Shown one piece after another: positions 8,120-15,167 of a stretch of 44,437 nucleotides of DNA. The stretch's first letter is position 1, and each line of letters opens with the position of its first letter. This stretch comes from an uncultured Lachnospiraceae bacterium. GTDB lineage: Bacteria > Bacillota > Clostridia > Lachnospirales > Lachnospiraceae. Under the pieces are notes generated by a model. That model was not told the DNA's origin. It searched no databases and worked only from the letters and a program-made list of their open reading frames with translations. The DNA is taken from positions 1 through 44,437 of the forward strand of contig CAJUIO010000018.1 of NCBI GenBank assembly GCA_910586025.1, given 5' to 3'. A program made the position numbers and the translations under genes.

Positions 8120-8148
8120 AGAATATCACAGTTGTCTGAAAAAAGCAA
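8120..8148 (-). promoter_or_regulatory. Promoter for the leader peptide and transporter operon
   Basis: On the minus strand TTGCTT (8148-8143), a 17-base spacer and TATTCT (8125-8120), with TG one base before the -10 box giving an extended -10. Transcription would start near 8113, leaving a short leader before GGAG. It diverges from the response-regulator promoter at 8179-8207. Confidence 0.6.
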
Positions 8149-8178
8149 GAGGGTTTTTATTCCTTCTTTGTCCCTTCA

Positions 8179-8207
8179 TTGACATTTGGGCACCCCGCCG
8201 TTAAAAT
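8179..8207 (+). promoter_or_regulatory. Promoter placing the transcript start at the regulator ATG
   Basis: TTGACA (8179-8184), a 17-base spacer and TAAAAT (8202-8207). The A of the regulator's ATG is at 8214, seven bases after the -10 box, exactly where transcription should begin. No purine-rich ribosome-binding site exists between box and ATG, so the mRNA would be leaderless. Confidence 0.65.
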
Positions 8208-8213
8208 AAACCT

Positions 8214-9809
8214 ATGAAAACAGTATTGATTGCAGATGATGAACAGAATATCAGAGAAGGTCTGAAATACATTATAGACTGGAAGTCTTTGGGCTTTGAA
8301 ATCTGCGGGGAGGCCGCAAACGGGGAGGATGCCCTGCAGTTTATTTTGAAGAAAAATCCGTGCCTGGTGCTTCTGGATATCCGTATGCCCAAGCTTTACG
8401 GCACTGATATCGTGCGCATTGCCAGAGAAAAGGGATACTGCGGAAGGTTTATAATACTGAGCGGATACTCGGACTTTGCCTATGCCCAGACGGCTATCCG
8501 TTATGGTGTGGACTTTTATCTGACCAAACCCATAGACGAGGACGAGCTTCTCTTCTCCCTTCAGAAGATCATTGATATCCTGGAAAAGGAGCAGTCCCAG
8601 TCCGATAATTTCGAGCTGATGAGAAAAAAAGCGAAAAACGTGATCCTTCACGAGATCGTGACCGGTTCCTATACTCCATCCGATGCCTCGGCTTTTTCAC
8701 AGGAGGATCTGCGGGAAATGAATCTGGAGGCTGACATTTATCAGGTTGTTATTTTTGAAAAATTCGGTCAGAAGCCGGAGGATGCCTCGTATAGCTTTGC
8801 GGACCTGCTCAAGGTGACAAATAAGGGAAATCACACTTTTGAACACTTTGAGGAGGAAGGGAACGAGGTCATTCTTCTCAAAGGCAGTTTTGCCCTTACA
8901 AAATTTCAGGATTTCCTTGGTCACTACGAGAAGCGCAGACTTCAGGAGGGAAGCCCTCTGGACTCCCTGTTTCTGGCATATGGAAGGCCCGTGTCCGGTC
9001 TGGATGAAATTCACTTATCCTACGAAGAGGCCTCCACCCTGCGCAGGCGCCGCTTTTTCTGTACACAGGGACAGCACACCCTGGGCTATGACGAGCTTCC
9101 CAACATGAGCCGCCCAAGTCAGGAGATCAGCGATCAGAAGCTGGAAGAGTACTGCAATCTGCTGACCGATTATCTGCTTTCTTTTAACAGAAAGAAAGTG
9201 GCTGAGACGCTTTTTGCGTTGGAAGGATATTTATATGATGTAAAAGATTCGATTGATGCCGTGAAGCTTTTTCTGACAGATCTCTATCTGCGGATGAAGG
9301 AGAGAGTGACACATACCTACAGCAATGTGTCGATTCCCTTTCCCACCAATGCACAGGCGATTGACCGGCTGGACAGCTGCCATTATCTCTATGAAATGAT
9401 ACTGCTAATATCCGAGCAGAGTGAGATGATTATGAATGCCACGGGGAACTCGTCCCGGGATTCCGTGCTCGATGATATTCTCTATTACATAGATCATAAT
9501 TATCAGAACAATATCAAGCTGGAGAGCATCGCCCCTCTTTTCGGGTATAACAGCGCCTACCTTGGAAAGATTTTCAATAAGGCCATTGGAGAGAGCTTTA
9601 ACTCCTACATTGACCACCGCCGTATTGAGCATTCCAAGGAGCTCCTTGCTGAAAACCGCCTTAAGGTCTATGAAATTGCTGAACAAGTGGGCTACAAAAA
9701 TGTGGACTATTTCCACAAAAAGTTCAAGAAATATGTAGGCATGAGCCCTGCTGAATATCGTAAAAATATTACCGGAAAATACCCCCCCCCCGGTGGATGT
9801 CTGATGTGA
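8214..9809 (+). CDS. YesN-like AraC-type response regulator
   Basis: A 531-residue regulator: receiver domain (DDE at 8-10, phospho-acceptor Asp 55 in LLDIRMP, Lys 105 in TKP), a long middle region, and a C-terminal AraC-type double helix-turn-helix (about 419-519, ending in the usual MSPAEYRK). It has no kinase gene beside it. The nearest kinase of the matching type is at 16749-18554, on the other strand, beyond the importer operon. Pairing with that kinase and control of the alpha-xylosidase/importer genes is inferred. Ten consecutive C (9782-9791) lie six codons before the stop; one extra C would read through to a longer C-terminus. Likely leaderless start. Confidence 0.9.
   Translation: MKTVLIADDEQNIREGLKYIIDWKSLGFEICGEAANGEDALQFILKKNPCLVLLDIRMPKLYGTDIVRIAREKGYCGRFIILSGYSDFAYAQTAIRYGVDFYLTKPIDEDELLFSLQKIIDILEKEQSQSDNFELMRKKAKNVILHEIVTGSYTPSDASAFSQEDLREMNLEADIYQVVIFEKFGQKPEDASYSFADLLKVTNKGNHTFEHFEEEGNEVILLKGSFALTKFQDFLGHYEKRRLQEGSPLDSLFLAYGRPVSGLDEIHLSYEEASTLRRRRFFCTQGQHTLGYDELPNMSRPSQEISDQKLEEYCNLLTDYLLSFNRKKVAETLFALEGYLYDVKDSIDAVKLFLTDLYLRMKERVTHTYSNVSIPFPTNAQAIDRLDSCHYLYEMILLISEQSEMIMNATGNSSRDSVLDDILYYIDHNYQNNIKLESIAPLFGYNSAYLGKIFNKAIGESFNSYIDHRRIEHSKELLAENRLKVYEIAEQVGYKNVDYFHKKFKKYVGMSPAEYRKNITGKYPPPGGCLM
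9782..9791 (+). repeat. C10 homopolymer tract in the regulator's 3' end
   Basis: Ten C in a row encode Pro-Pro-Pro and part of the preceding Tyr codon, just after the conserved AraC domain. With nine C the frame ends a few codons on (VDV then stop); with eleven C it continues about 30 codons, to a TGA near 9887. Slippage is possible, and so is a sequencing or assembly length error. Confidence 0.6.
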
Positions 9810-9882
9810 TGCACCGGCTGCGCAAATTTCTGAGGACGGATCCCGCCAAGGTGCTTTATGACATAATTTCGGCCGATTTGAA

Positions 9883-9911
9883 TTGACAAAACGAAATAAA
9901 GCTGTTATCAT
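9883..9911 (+). promoter_or_regulatory. Promoter for the Rpn-family nuclease gene
   Basis: TTGACA (9883-9888), 17-base spacer, TATCAT (9906-9911). It gives a leader of about 170 bases before the nuclease ATG at 10087. Confidence 0.65.
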
Positions 9912-9937
9912 AAATTTACTGAGTATCACTTTTCATT

Positions 9938-10079
9938 ATATGGCCGTGCGGCCATATCGGTATTCAATTTATGCGCTTTGCGCATTCCGGCAGTTTCTGC
10001 CACGGTTTTTCTTATTAACGATATTGGCAGGAACAGCCGCAAATTTGGTTCATAATGTATCCTGCCGACTCAAAGGAGG
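9938..10079 (+). promoter_or_regulatory. Structured 5' leader of the nuclease gene with competing stems
   Basis: Two perfect small hairpins come first: ATATGGCC-GTGC-GGCCATAT (9938-9957) and ATGCGC-TTT-GCGCAT (9971-9985). Then four alternating complementary segments follow: GGCAG (9989), CTGCC (9997), GGCAG (10026) and CTGCC (10062). The first pair makes a terminator-like hairpin. The second and third could form an antiterminator. The last pair lies just before AAGGAGG (10073-10079) and could affect access to the ribosome-binding site. Regulation is inferred. Confidence 0.5.
9987..10010 (+). terminator. Terminator-like hairpin in the nuclease leader
   Basis: GGCAG-TTT-CTGCC (9989-10001), with CC/GG extending the stem across a two-base bulge, followed by five T (10006-10010). 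It could attenuate the nuclease gene or simply end transcripts arriving from the upstream regulator. Confidence 0.5.
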
Positions 10080-10086
10080 ATATTTT

Positions 10087-11094
10087 ATGGATTTTCAGAA
10101 AACAAAAAACTTTTTAACACGCTATGTATTAGGGCGAATTCACAGGCAGTATAAAGACAGGCTTTTCCGTTTTCTTTTTGCCCGGGACAGGGAAGCTTTG
10201 CTCCAGATATACAATGCCCTGAATGAAACAGACTATTCGGATTCCTCACAGCTTAAAATTGTCACGATTGAGAATGCGGTCTATGTGGAGATGAAAAATG
10301 ATCTGGCTTTTGTGGTCACCGGTGTGCTCAATATGTATGAGCACCAGAGCACCTATAATCCTAACATGCCTGTGCGGTTCCTGATGTACCTTGCCCAGGA
10401 ATATCATAAGGTCGTGGAACAGGCACAGGAAAGCCTTTATTCTTCCAGACTGATCTCTCTCCCCACGCCCCAATGCATTGTTTTCTATAATGGAACGGAA
10501 ACCATGCCGGAGGAAAAAACACTGCGCCTTTCTGACGCATTTGAAAATAAAAAAGTAAAAGCCGGTGTGGAGCTGGAAGTAAGGATGCTGAATATCAATT
10601 ACGGCCATAATATGGAGCTGATGGAGCATTGCCGGCTTTTGAAGGAATATGCTGAGTTTGTAGAAATTGCCCGAAAATACGCATCACAGATCGGTAATGC
10701 AAAGACAGCCCTGAATGCCGCCATTGACTATTGCATTGAAAATAACATATTGGGCAGGCAGCTGAGACTATATCGCGCGGAGGTATTGGACATTATGCTG
10801 GGACATTTTGATCGAAAAAAATATGAAAGGTCTTTAAAAAGAGAAGCGCAGGAGAACGGATACCGGGAAGGGTATGAGGCCGGAAAGGAATTAGGAACTG
10901 AGCATGGGGTTCAGCAGGGGATCCAACAAGGCATCCATCAAGGGATTGAGGCCCTGATTCTGGATAATCTGGAAGAAAATATCGATGATGGAAAAATTCT
11001 TCTGAAGCTTCAGAGACGCTTTCAGCTGACCCCAGAGCAGGCAAAGGAGCATCTCAAGAAGTGTAAGCGGACTCTGTCTCCTCCTACCTCATAA
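10087..11094 (+). CDS. Rpn-family recombination-promoting nuclease (PD-(D/E)XK_2)
   Basis: A 335-residue protein of the Rpn / 'PD-(D/E)XK nuclease family transposase' group. The nuclease core is recognisable from NDLAFVV with its Asp, YEHQST with its Glu, NPNMPVRFLMYLAQEY, and the later YGHNMEL. The C-terminus has a run of Gly-every-four-residue repeats (GYREGYEAGKELG, then GVQQGIQQGIHQG), a usual Rpn tail. Known family activity is DNA cleavage that promotes recombination; whether this copy is active is not shown. AAAGGAGG before 10087 sets the start; the open frame upstream to 9883 is leader. It may be mobile or selfish, as it splits regulator and kinase genes. Confidence 0.85.
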   Translation: MDFQKTKNFLTRYVLGRIHRQYKDRLFRFLFARDREALLQIYNALNETDYSDSSQLKIVTIENAVYVEMKNDLAFVVTGVLNMYEHQSTYNPNMPVRFLMYLAQEYHKVVEQAQESLYSSRLISLPTPQCIVFYNGTETMPEEKTLRLSDAFENKKVKAGVELEVRMLNINYGHNMELMEHCRLLKEYAEFVEIARKYASQIGNAKTALNAAIDYCIENNILGRQLRLYRAEVLDIMLGHFDRKKYERSLKREAQENGYREGYEAGKELGTEHGVQQGIQQGIHQGIEALILDNLEENIDDGKILLKLQRRFQLTPEQAKEHLKKCKRTLSPPTS

Positions 11095-11126
11095 AGGGAA
11101 CGGAACCGGAGAAAGGAGACCTTTTA

Positions 11127-11492
11127 ATGGATATTTACAAGCGGATCGGTATTGTGTGTAACTGCATTCCCCGGGGACAGGTAGCAACCTACGGGCAGAT
11201 CGCTCTTCTATGCGAAAAGCCCAGGAATTCCCGGCAGGTAGGTTATGCCTTAAAACACGGCCTTGCCGGAGAGGTTCCCGCCCATCGGGTTGTAAACGCA
11301 AGGGGATTATTGAGCGGAGCCGCCTGCTTTGAGACCTTTGATATGCAAAAGCTTCTTCTGGAAGAGGAAGGAATCACTGTTACATGGACCGCAGAGGGAT
11401 GGCAAGTGGATCTCAAACAGTTTGGATGGAAAAATACCATGGATGATGTTCTCTGGCTTCAAAGGCAGTTTTGTGCAAAGTCAGAGCCATAG
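11127..11492 (+). CDS. Alkyltransferase-like (ATL) DNA-binding protein, MGMT fold without the Cys
   Basis: A 121-residue protein matching the C-terminal domain of O6-alkylguanine-DNA methyltransferases: RGQVATYGQIA, the arginine-finger region NSRQVGYAL and the active-site loop VPAHRVV. In true methyltransferases the loop is PCHRV; here Ala 52 replaces the Cys, so methyl transfer to the protein is not possible. Known ATL proteins usually have Trp at this place and flag O6-alkylguanine for nucleotide excision repair; Ala is a less usual variant. AAAGGAG precedes the ATG by eight bases. It may be cotranscribed with the nuclease (32-base gap). Confidence 0.9.
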   Translation: MDIYKRIGIVCNCIPRGQVATYGQIALLCEKPRNSRQVGYALKHGLAGEVPAHRVVNARGLLSGAACFETFDMQKLLLEEEGITVTWTAEGWQVDLKQFGWKNTMDDVLWLQRQFCAKSEP

Positions 11493-11496
11493 AAAA

Positions 11497-11530
11497 GCCA
11501 GTCCATTGGTCAGGCTGGCCCTTCTTTCTT
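11497..11530 (+). terminator. Weak terminator-like hairpin between convergent genes
   Basis: GCCAG (11497-11501) and CTGGC (11515-11519) can pair, followed by a T-rich but interrupted stretch. It overlaps the last codons of the convergent DUF624 gene. The tail is poor, so the call is tentative. Confidence 0.3.
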
Positions 11531-12154
11531 TTCTGTCACAGTCCCTGGCTCAGCTTCGATCTTTTGGAAGATCCTTTTACTGAAAGCTGCCACCGTGAAA
11601 ATCATAAAGGCCGGTCCGATCAGAATCCCGAAAAAGATCATGGTAGAATTAAACTGAAAAATCAAAAACTCAAATACCAGAAGAAAAACGATCAGCAATG
11701 TGCGTCCGAAATATCTTCTGGCTATCTCAAAGGAGTTCTGAATCGTCTTGATCAGCGTATTCTCATACCGGGCCGTCAGCGGATAAGCATAAATCAGCGA
11801 CAGGACTATGATAAAGCAGGACACAATTCCAATGATCAGGAACATGATCGGATTTCCCTCGATGGCGTTAAAAAACTGAAAATCAAGATACACTGCATAA
11901 GCGGCAATCACCGTGATTACCCAAAGCACAGTGCCTTTCTTCCAATTTTCCCGAAAAGCCCTGACAAAGCTCCTGCCGATATATCCCTCCTCATCATCCG
12001 CCATTTTCAGCGCCACCGACATGGCGGCAACGGTTGCCGCCCCTATGGTAACGATGGGAATACTGAACAGAAGCCACATAAAATTCAGCTTCAGCATATC
12101 CATAAATCTGCTCAAAAAACGATATAAGGGACTCTCCACACCGAAAAACTTCAT
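11510..12154 (-). CDS. DUF624 membrane protein (YesL-like)
   Basis: About 214 residues with four to five hydrophobic segments, beginning MKFFGVESPLYRFLSRFMDM, which is the usual start of DUF624 proteins. Relatives such as YesL sit in sugar-uptake operons together with LplB/YtcP permeases and YesM/YesN regulators, exactly as here; their function is unknown. The start at 12154 has AAAGGA about nine bases upstream; an upstream extension of the frame to 12313 overlaps the binding-protein gene and lacks support. It is the last gene of the importer operon. Confidence 0.85.
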   Translation of the reverse strand: MKFFGVESPLYRFLSRFMDMLKLNFMWLLFSIPIVTIGAATVAAMSVALKMADDEEGYIGRSFVRAFRENWKKGTVLWVITVIAAYAVYLDFQFFNAIEGNPIMFLIIGIVSCFIIVLSLIYAYPLTARYENTLIKTIQNSFEIARRYFGRTLLIVFLLVFEFLIFQFNSTMIFFGILIGPAFMIFTVAAFSKRIFQKIEAEPGTVTEKKEGPA

Positions 12155-12180
12155 GAACTGATCCTTTCTTAGCAGGTCAG

Positions 12181-12201
12181 GGGCTGCCCCTTTGGCAGCC
12201 C
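12181..12201 (-). promoter_or_regulatory. Intercistronic hairpin after the binding-protein gene
   Basis: GGGCTGCC and GGCAGCCC form a perfect 8-base stem with a 5-base loop. No U-run follows in the direction of transcription, so it is more likely an mRNA-protecting or partial-stop structure than a full terminator. It lies between the binding-protein gene and the DUF624 gene. Confidence 0.5.
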
Positions 12202-12249
12202 TCGCCCGTTCCTTTTTACCTCTGCCCGATTCTGCAATCGTTGCTTTCC

Positions 12250-14085
12250 TTACTTCACAGCATCCTCTGCAGCCGCTCTCAGCTTCGCCTCGTTCTCCTG
12301 GAACTCCACGCACTGATCATAGCCGTATTCGTTTGCCTGGGAAATCATATCTGCAACAATCTGATCAAACTCAGCATCCGTGGAAGCATAGATTGCCTTC
12401 CAGGAATTGTCCTTGATGCAGGTCGCAACCTGATTCCACACAACCTGCAGCTCATCAGACCTTACACCGCCTGAATAAGTCGTGCCGGGAGCCAGAATAT
12501 AGTCAGTCTGTCCCATACGCTCGTCAGGAGTCGCACAGCCTGTGACCTCTCTCCAGTCAGCCTCAATCTCAGAATTAGGCTCCGCCGTAAAGCTCGCCCA
12601 CTTTCTGTAATTGTAGGTTTCGCCATTGGAATCCGGATTTGCCGCATCAATAGCCCACGTGGAGTTGTTCATCTTAAAGTTACCGTCCTCAAAGGTTCCC
12701 GAATAGCCCTCTGCCATCTCTGTCTTGGGATCCAGCTTAGCGGTACGTCCAAGCTCTGTGAAATATGTCTTACCGTCATCACCATAGTACCAGCACACAT
12801 CCTTCGGGCCATACTCTGCCACCATACGTCCCTCCGGTGTTGCAAGCCAGTCCAGAATCGCCATGCAAAGCTCAGGATACTCTGACTTTGCGCCTATGGA
12901 CCAGATTCTGTTTCCGCCATACACGTTCTGTCCGTAAATAATCGGTTTTGCCTCTGTGGGAGGGCAGGGATACATGGCCTTTCCTTCCGCCGCATGAGCG
13001 TCAGAATTGTACATAGCCGATCCCAGGAAGTTAAAGATGTTCAGGAACGCCGCACCGTTCTGATAATCCTCCACCATACCGTCATACTTCTGTGTCTGTG
13101 AGTCGGGATCCAGAAGCCCTCTCTGATACAGGGTGTTGTAGAATTTCAGCGCTTCAATATAAGGTCCGTTCTCCTCCAGGCAGGGATGATAGGTCTGAGT
13201 GGACGGGTCATACAGTCCGAATCCGAATTCATCATATCCGTAATAAGCCTGTGCGAGAGATTTTACATACATAACCATGTCGCCGTCCCAGTCATTAAAC
13301 AGGGATACTCCGTAAGTAGTCTTACCGTTATCGTCAGTAGGGCAGATCTCCTTCATGTCTTCCAGAACTTCCACCATGTCATCCAGCGTCTTGATCTCGG
13401 GATATCCCAGCTCCTTGTAGAGATCCCAGCGAAGATCCCAGGTATACATAGCATCCTGACGGGCCTCGGGATCCACTGCCACGTCAAAGCCAAAGCCGTA
13501 GGTCACGCCGCCGGAAAGATTCGTATTCTTCTCAATCGCATAAGGCATGTGCTCTTTGATATAAGGACCGTACTCCGTAAGAAGATCATCTTCGTTCCAG
13601 TCATACAGCATGCCCTTTTCTACTGCCTGCATGTACTCGTCGCCGTCATTGCCCCAGATTACAAGATCGCCGAGATTTCCGGATTCCATACGCGTCTCAT
13701 AGACCCCGTCCGGATCCGGAATGATATTCAGTTTTACATTGAATTTTTCCAGCATGATCTGACCGAACCATCCGATCTGCTCTCCGGAATAGTTTGCCAG
13801 CTGGTCAAACACGTCCAGGGTCACTGTCTCCTCGGGAATGATTTCCGCCAGTAATTCCTCATAATCTTCCGCATCCAGGTCTTCCGCCTCATCCGATGCG
13901 TCCTGTTCACCTTCCGCAGCCTCTGCGTCAGCCACGTCCTCTTCATCCTCAGCATCGTCCACATCATCTGCGTCGTCTTCCGCAGCCGTGTCAGCCGGTG
14001 CCGGCGTACCGCCGCCTCCGCATGCCATCAGGGAAATCGTCATGGCAGATGCCAGAAGCAGTGCAACAATCTTTTTTGCCTTCAT
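12250..14085 (-). CDS. Sugar ABC importer substrate-binding lipoprotein with acidic linker
   Basis: A 611-residue exported lipoprotein: basic N-terminus (MKAKK), hydrophobic core and lipobox LMAC with Cys 22. Then comes a striking stretch of about 65 residues made mostly of Asp, Glu and Ala, before the folded domain. Its length and operon partners match the LipO/YtcQ-type binding proteins that feed LplB/YtcP permeases. The sugar is not known; the neighbouring alpha-xylosidase suggests a xylose-containing oligosaccharide. AGGAGGAAG precedes the ATG at 14085; the longer frame to 14142 has no such site. The gene is flanked by hairpins on both sides (14120-14164 and 12181-12201), which may raise its transcript level relative to neighbours. 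Confidence 0.9.
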   Translation of the reverse strand: MKAKKIVALLLASAMTISLMACGGGGTPAPADTAAEDDADDVDDAEDEEDVADAEAAEGEQDASDEAEDLDAEDYEELLAEIIPEETVTLDVFDQLANYSGEQIGWFGQIMLEKFNVKLNIIPDPDGVYETRMESGNLGDLVIWGNDGDEYMQAVEKGMLYDWNEDDLLTEYGPYIKEHMPYAIEKNTNLSGGVTYGFGFDVAVDPEARQDAMYTWDLRWDLYKELGYPEIKTLDDMVEVLEDMKEICPTDDNGKTTYGVSLFNDWDGDMVMYVKSLAQAYYGYDEFGFGLYDPSTQTYHPCLEENGPYIEALKFYNTLYQRGLLDPDSQTQKYDGMVEDYQNGAAFLNIFNFLGSAMYNSDAHAAEGKAMYPCPPTEAKPIIYGQNVYGGNRIWSIGAKSEYPELCMAILDWLATPEGRMVAEYGPKDVCWYYGDDGKTYFTELGRTAKLDPKTEMAEGYSGTFEDGNFKMNNSTWAIDAANPDSNGETYNYRKWASFTAEPNSEIEADWREVTGCATPDERMGQTDYILAPGTTYSGGVRSDELQVVWNQVATCIKDNSWKAIYASTDAEFDQIVADMISQANEYGYDQCVEFQENEAKLRAAAEDAVK

Positions 14086-14119
14086 ACTTTTTCTTCCTCC
14101 TTTTTTTGTGTTATGAATA

Positions 14120-14164
14120 GCCGCATGCATGACTATGCACACATGGACACCGCATGCATACGGC
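14120..14164 (-). promoter_or_regulatory. Intercistronic hairpin before the binding-protein gene
   Basis: GCCGCATGCAT (14120-14130) and ATGCATACGGC (14154-14164) pair over 11 bases with one mismatch that becomes a G-U pair in the minus-strand RNA. CCGCATGCAT also occurs twice as a direct repeat here. There is no U-run. It lies between the YtcP-type permease gene and the binding-protein gene, and may act as a processing or stability element. Confidence 0.5.
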
Positions 14165-14189
14165 GAAACACCGTTATTGATATTTTGTT

Positions 14190-15155
14190 TTATCCCTTTA
14201 CGGCTCCCAGCATGATCCCTTCCTCAAAGTATCTCTGCATGAAAGGGTAAACCAGCAGAATCGGGATTACCGTTACCATGGAAATGGTATACTTGATGAT
14301 CTTTCCGCTGAGCGCCGACTGGATTGCCGCTTCGCTCACCGCCCCTCCGGACTGCATCAGGGACTTCAGGTTGGATGCCTGATTCAGATAAATGTACAGT
14401 CTGTGCTGCAGAGTGTACAGGTTCGGCGCGGACTGCATGTAGATCAGGGAATCCGTAAAGGAGTTCCAGTGTCCTACCGCTCCGAAAATAGCGATGGTCG
14501 CAAGAATCGGCTTGCACAGAGGCCAGATAATCTTGCGGAATATAGTCATGTGGCTGGCCCCGTCTATGGAAGCGCTCTCCTCCAGATCCGACGGAATGGA
14601 TTCGATATACGTCTTTACCAGGATAATATTGTAAGGCGCCACAATACCGGGAATGATGTATACCCAGAAGCTGTTGGTCAGACCCAGCATCTGCATGTTC
14701 AAAAACACGGGAATGATACCTGCGTTAAAGTACATGGTGACCACGAGGAACCGATACCAGAATTTTCTCCCCCACATCTCCTGTTTGGTCACAAGATAAC
14801 CCACCAGGGCGGAGGCCATTACCATAAGGGCCGTTCCCAGGATCGTCCTTGTCACGGATACCAGAAAGGAGGTTGACAGATCTCCCACGTTTAGAAGCGC
14901 CAGATAATTTCCGAGGTGGATTCCCCTGGGTATGAAGTTGATGGTACCTTTCAGAACCATGTCATTATTACTGATGGTGTTGATAAACAGGTAATAAAAG
15001 GGGAAGATACACGCAATGGTAAATAAAGTAAATACCAGGTAATTGAGCACTTCAAACAGGATATCGCCCGGGCTCATCGCATATTTGCGCTTATGTGTCT
15101 TTTTGTAAAGCTTTTCCGCTTTTGCGTCTGCTTTTTCCTGTGCTGTCTTTGCCAT
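14190..15155 (-). CDS. Sugar ABC importer permease, YtcP type
   Basis: A 321-residue inner-membrane permease with about six helices after a basic, Lys-rich N-terminus of some 25 residues. The cytoplasmic coupling (EAA) loop is visible as EESASIDGASH followed by IIWPL, and the end EEGIMLGAVKG is typical of YtcP/CUT1-type permeases. It forms the channel with the LplB-type permease encoded 12 bases upstream. AAGGAGGTGG precedes the ATG. Confidence 0.93.
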   Translation of the reverse strand: MAKTAQEKADAKAEKLYKKTHKRKYAMSPGDILFEVLNYLVFTLFTIACIFPFYYLFINTISNNDMVLKGTINFIPRGIHLGNYLALLNVGDLSTSFLVSVTRTILGTALMVMASALVGYLVTKQEMWGRKFWYRFLVVTMYFNAGIIPVFLNMQMLGLTNSFWVYIIPGIVAPYNIILVKTYIESIPSDLEESASIDGASHMTIFRKIIWPLCKPILATIAIFGAVGHWNSFTDSLIYMQSAPNLYTLQHRLYIYLNQASNLKSLMQSGGAVSEAAIQSALSGKIIKYTISMVTVIPILLVYPFMQRYFEEGIMLGAVKG

Positions 15156-15167
15156 ACTTCCACCTCC

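Noticed and set aside
9883..10086. In-frame N-terminal extension of the Rpn nuclease
   Set aside because: The frame is open but spans a promoter and three hairpins; the family start and the AAAGGAGG site agree on 10087.
10087..11094. Rpn gene as proof of a transposon
   Set aside because: No terminal inverted repeats or target-site duplications were found around it, so no mobile-element boundaries are called.
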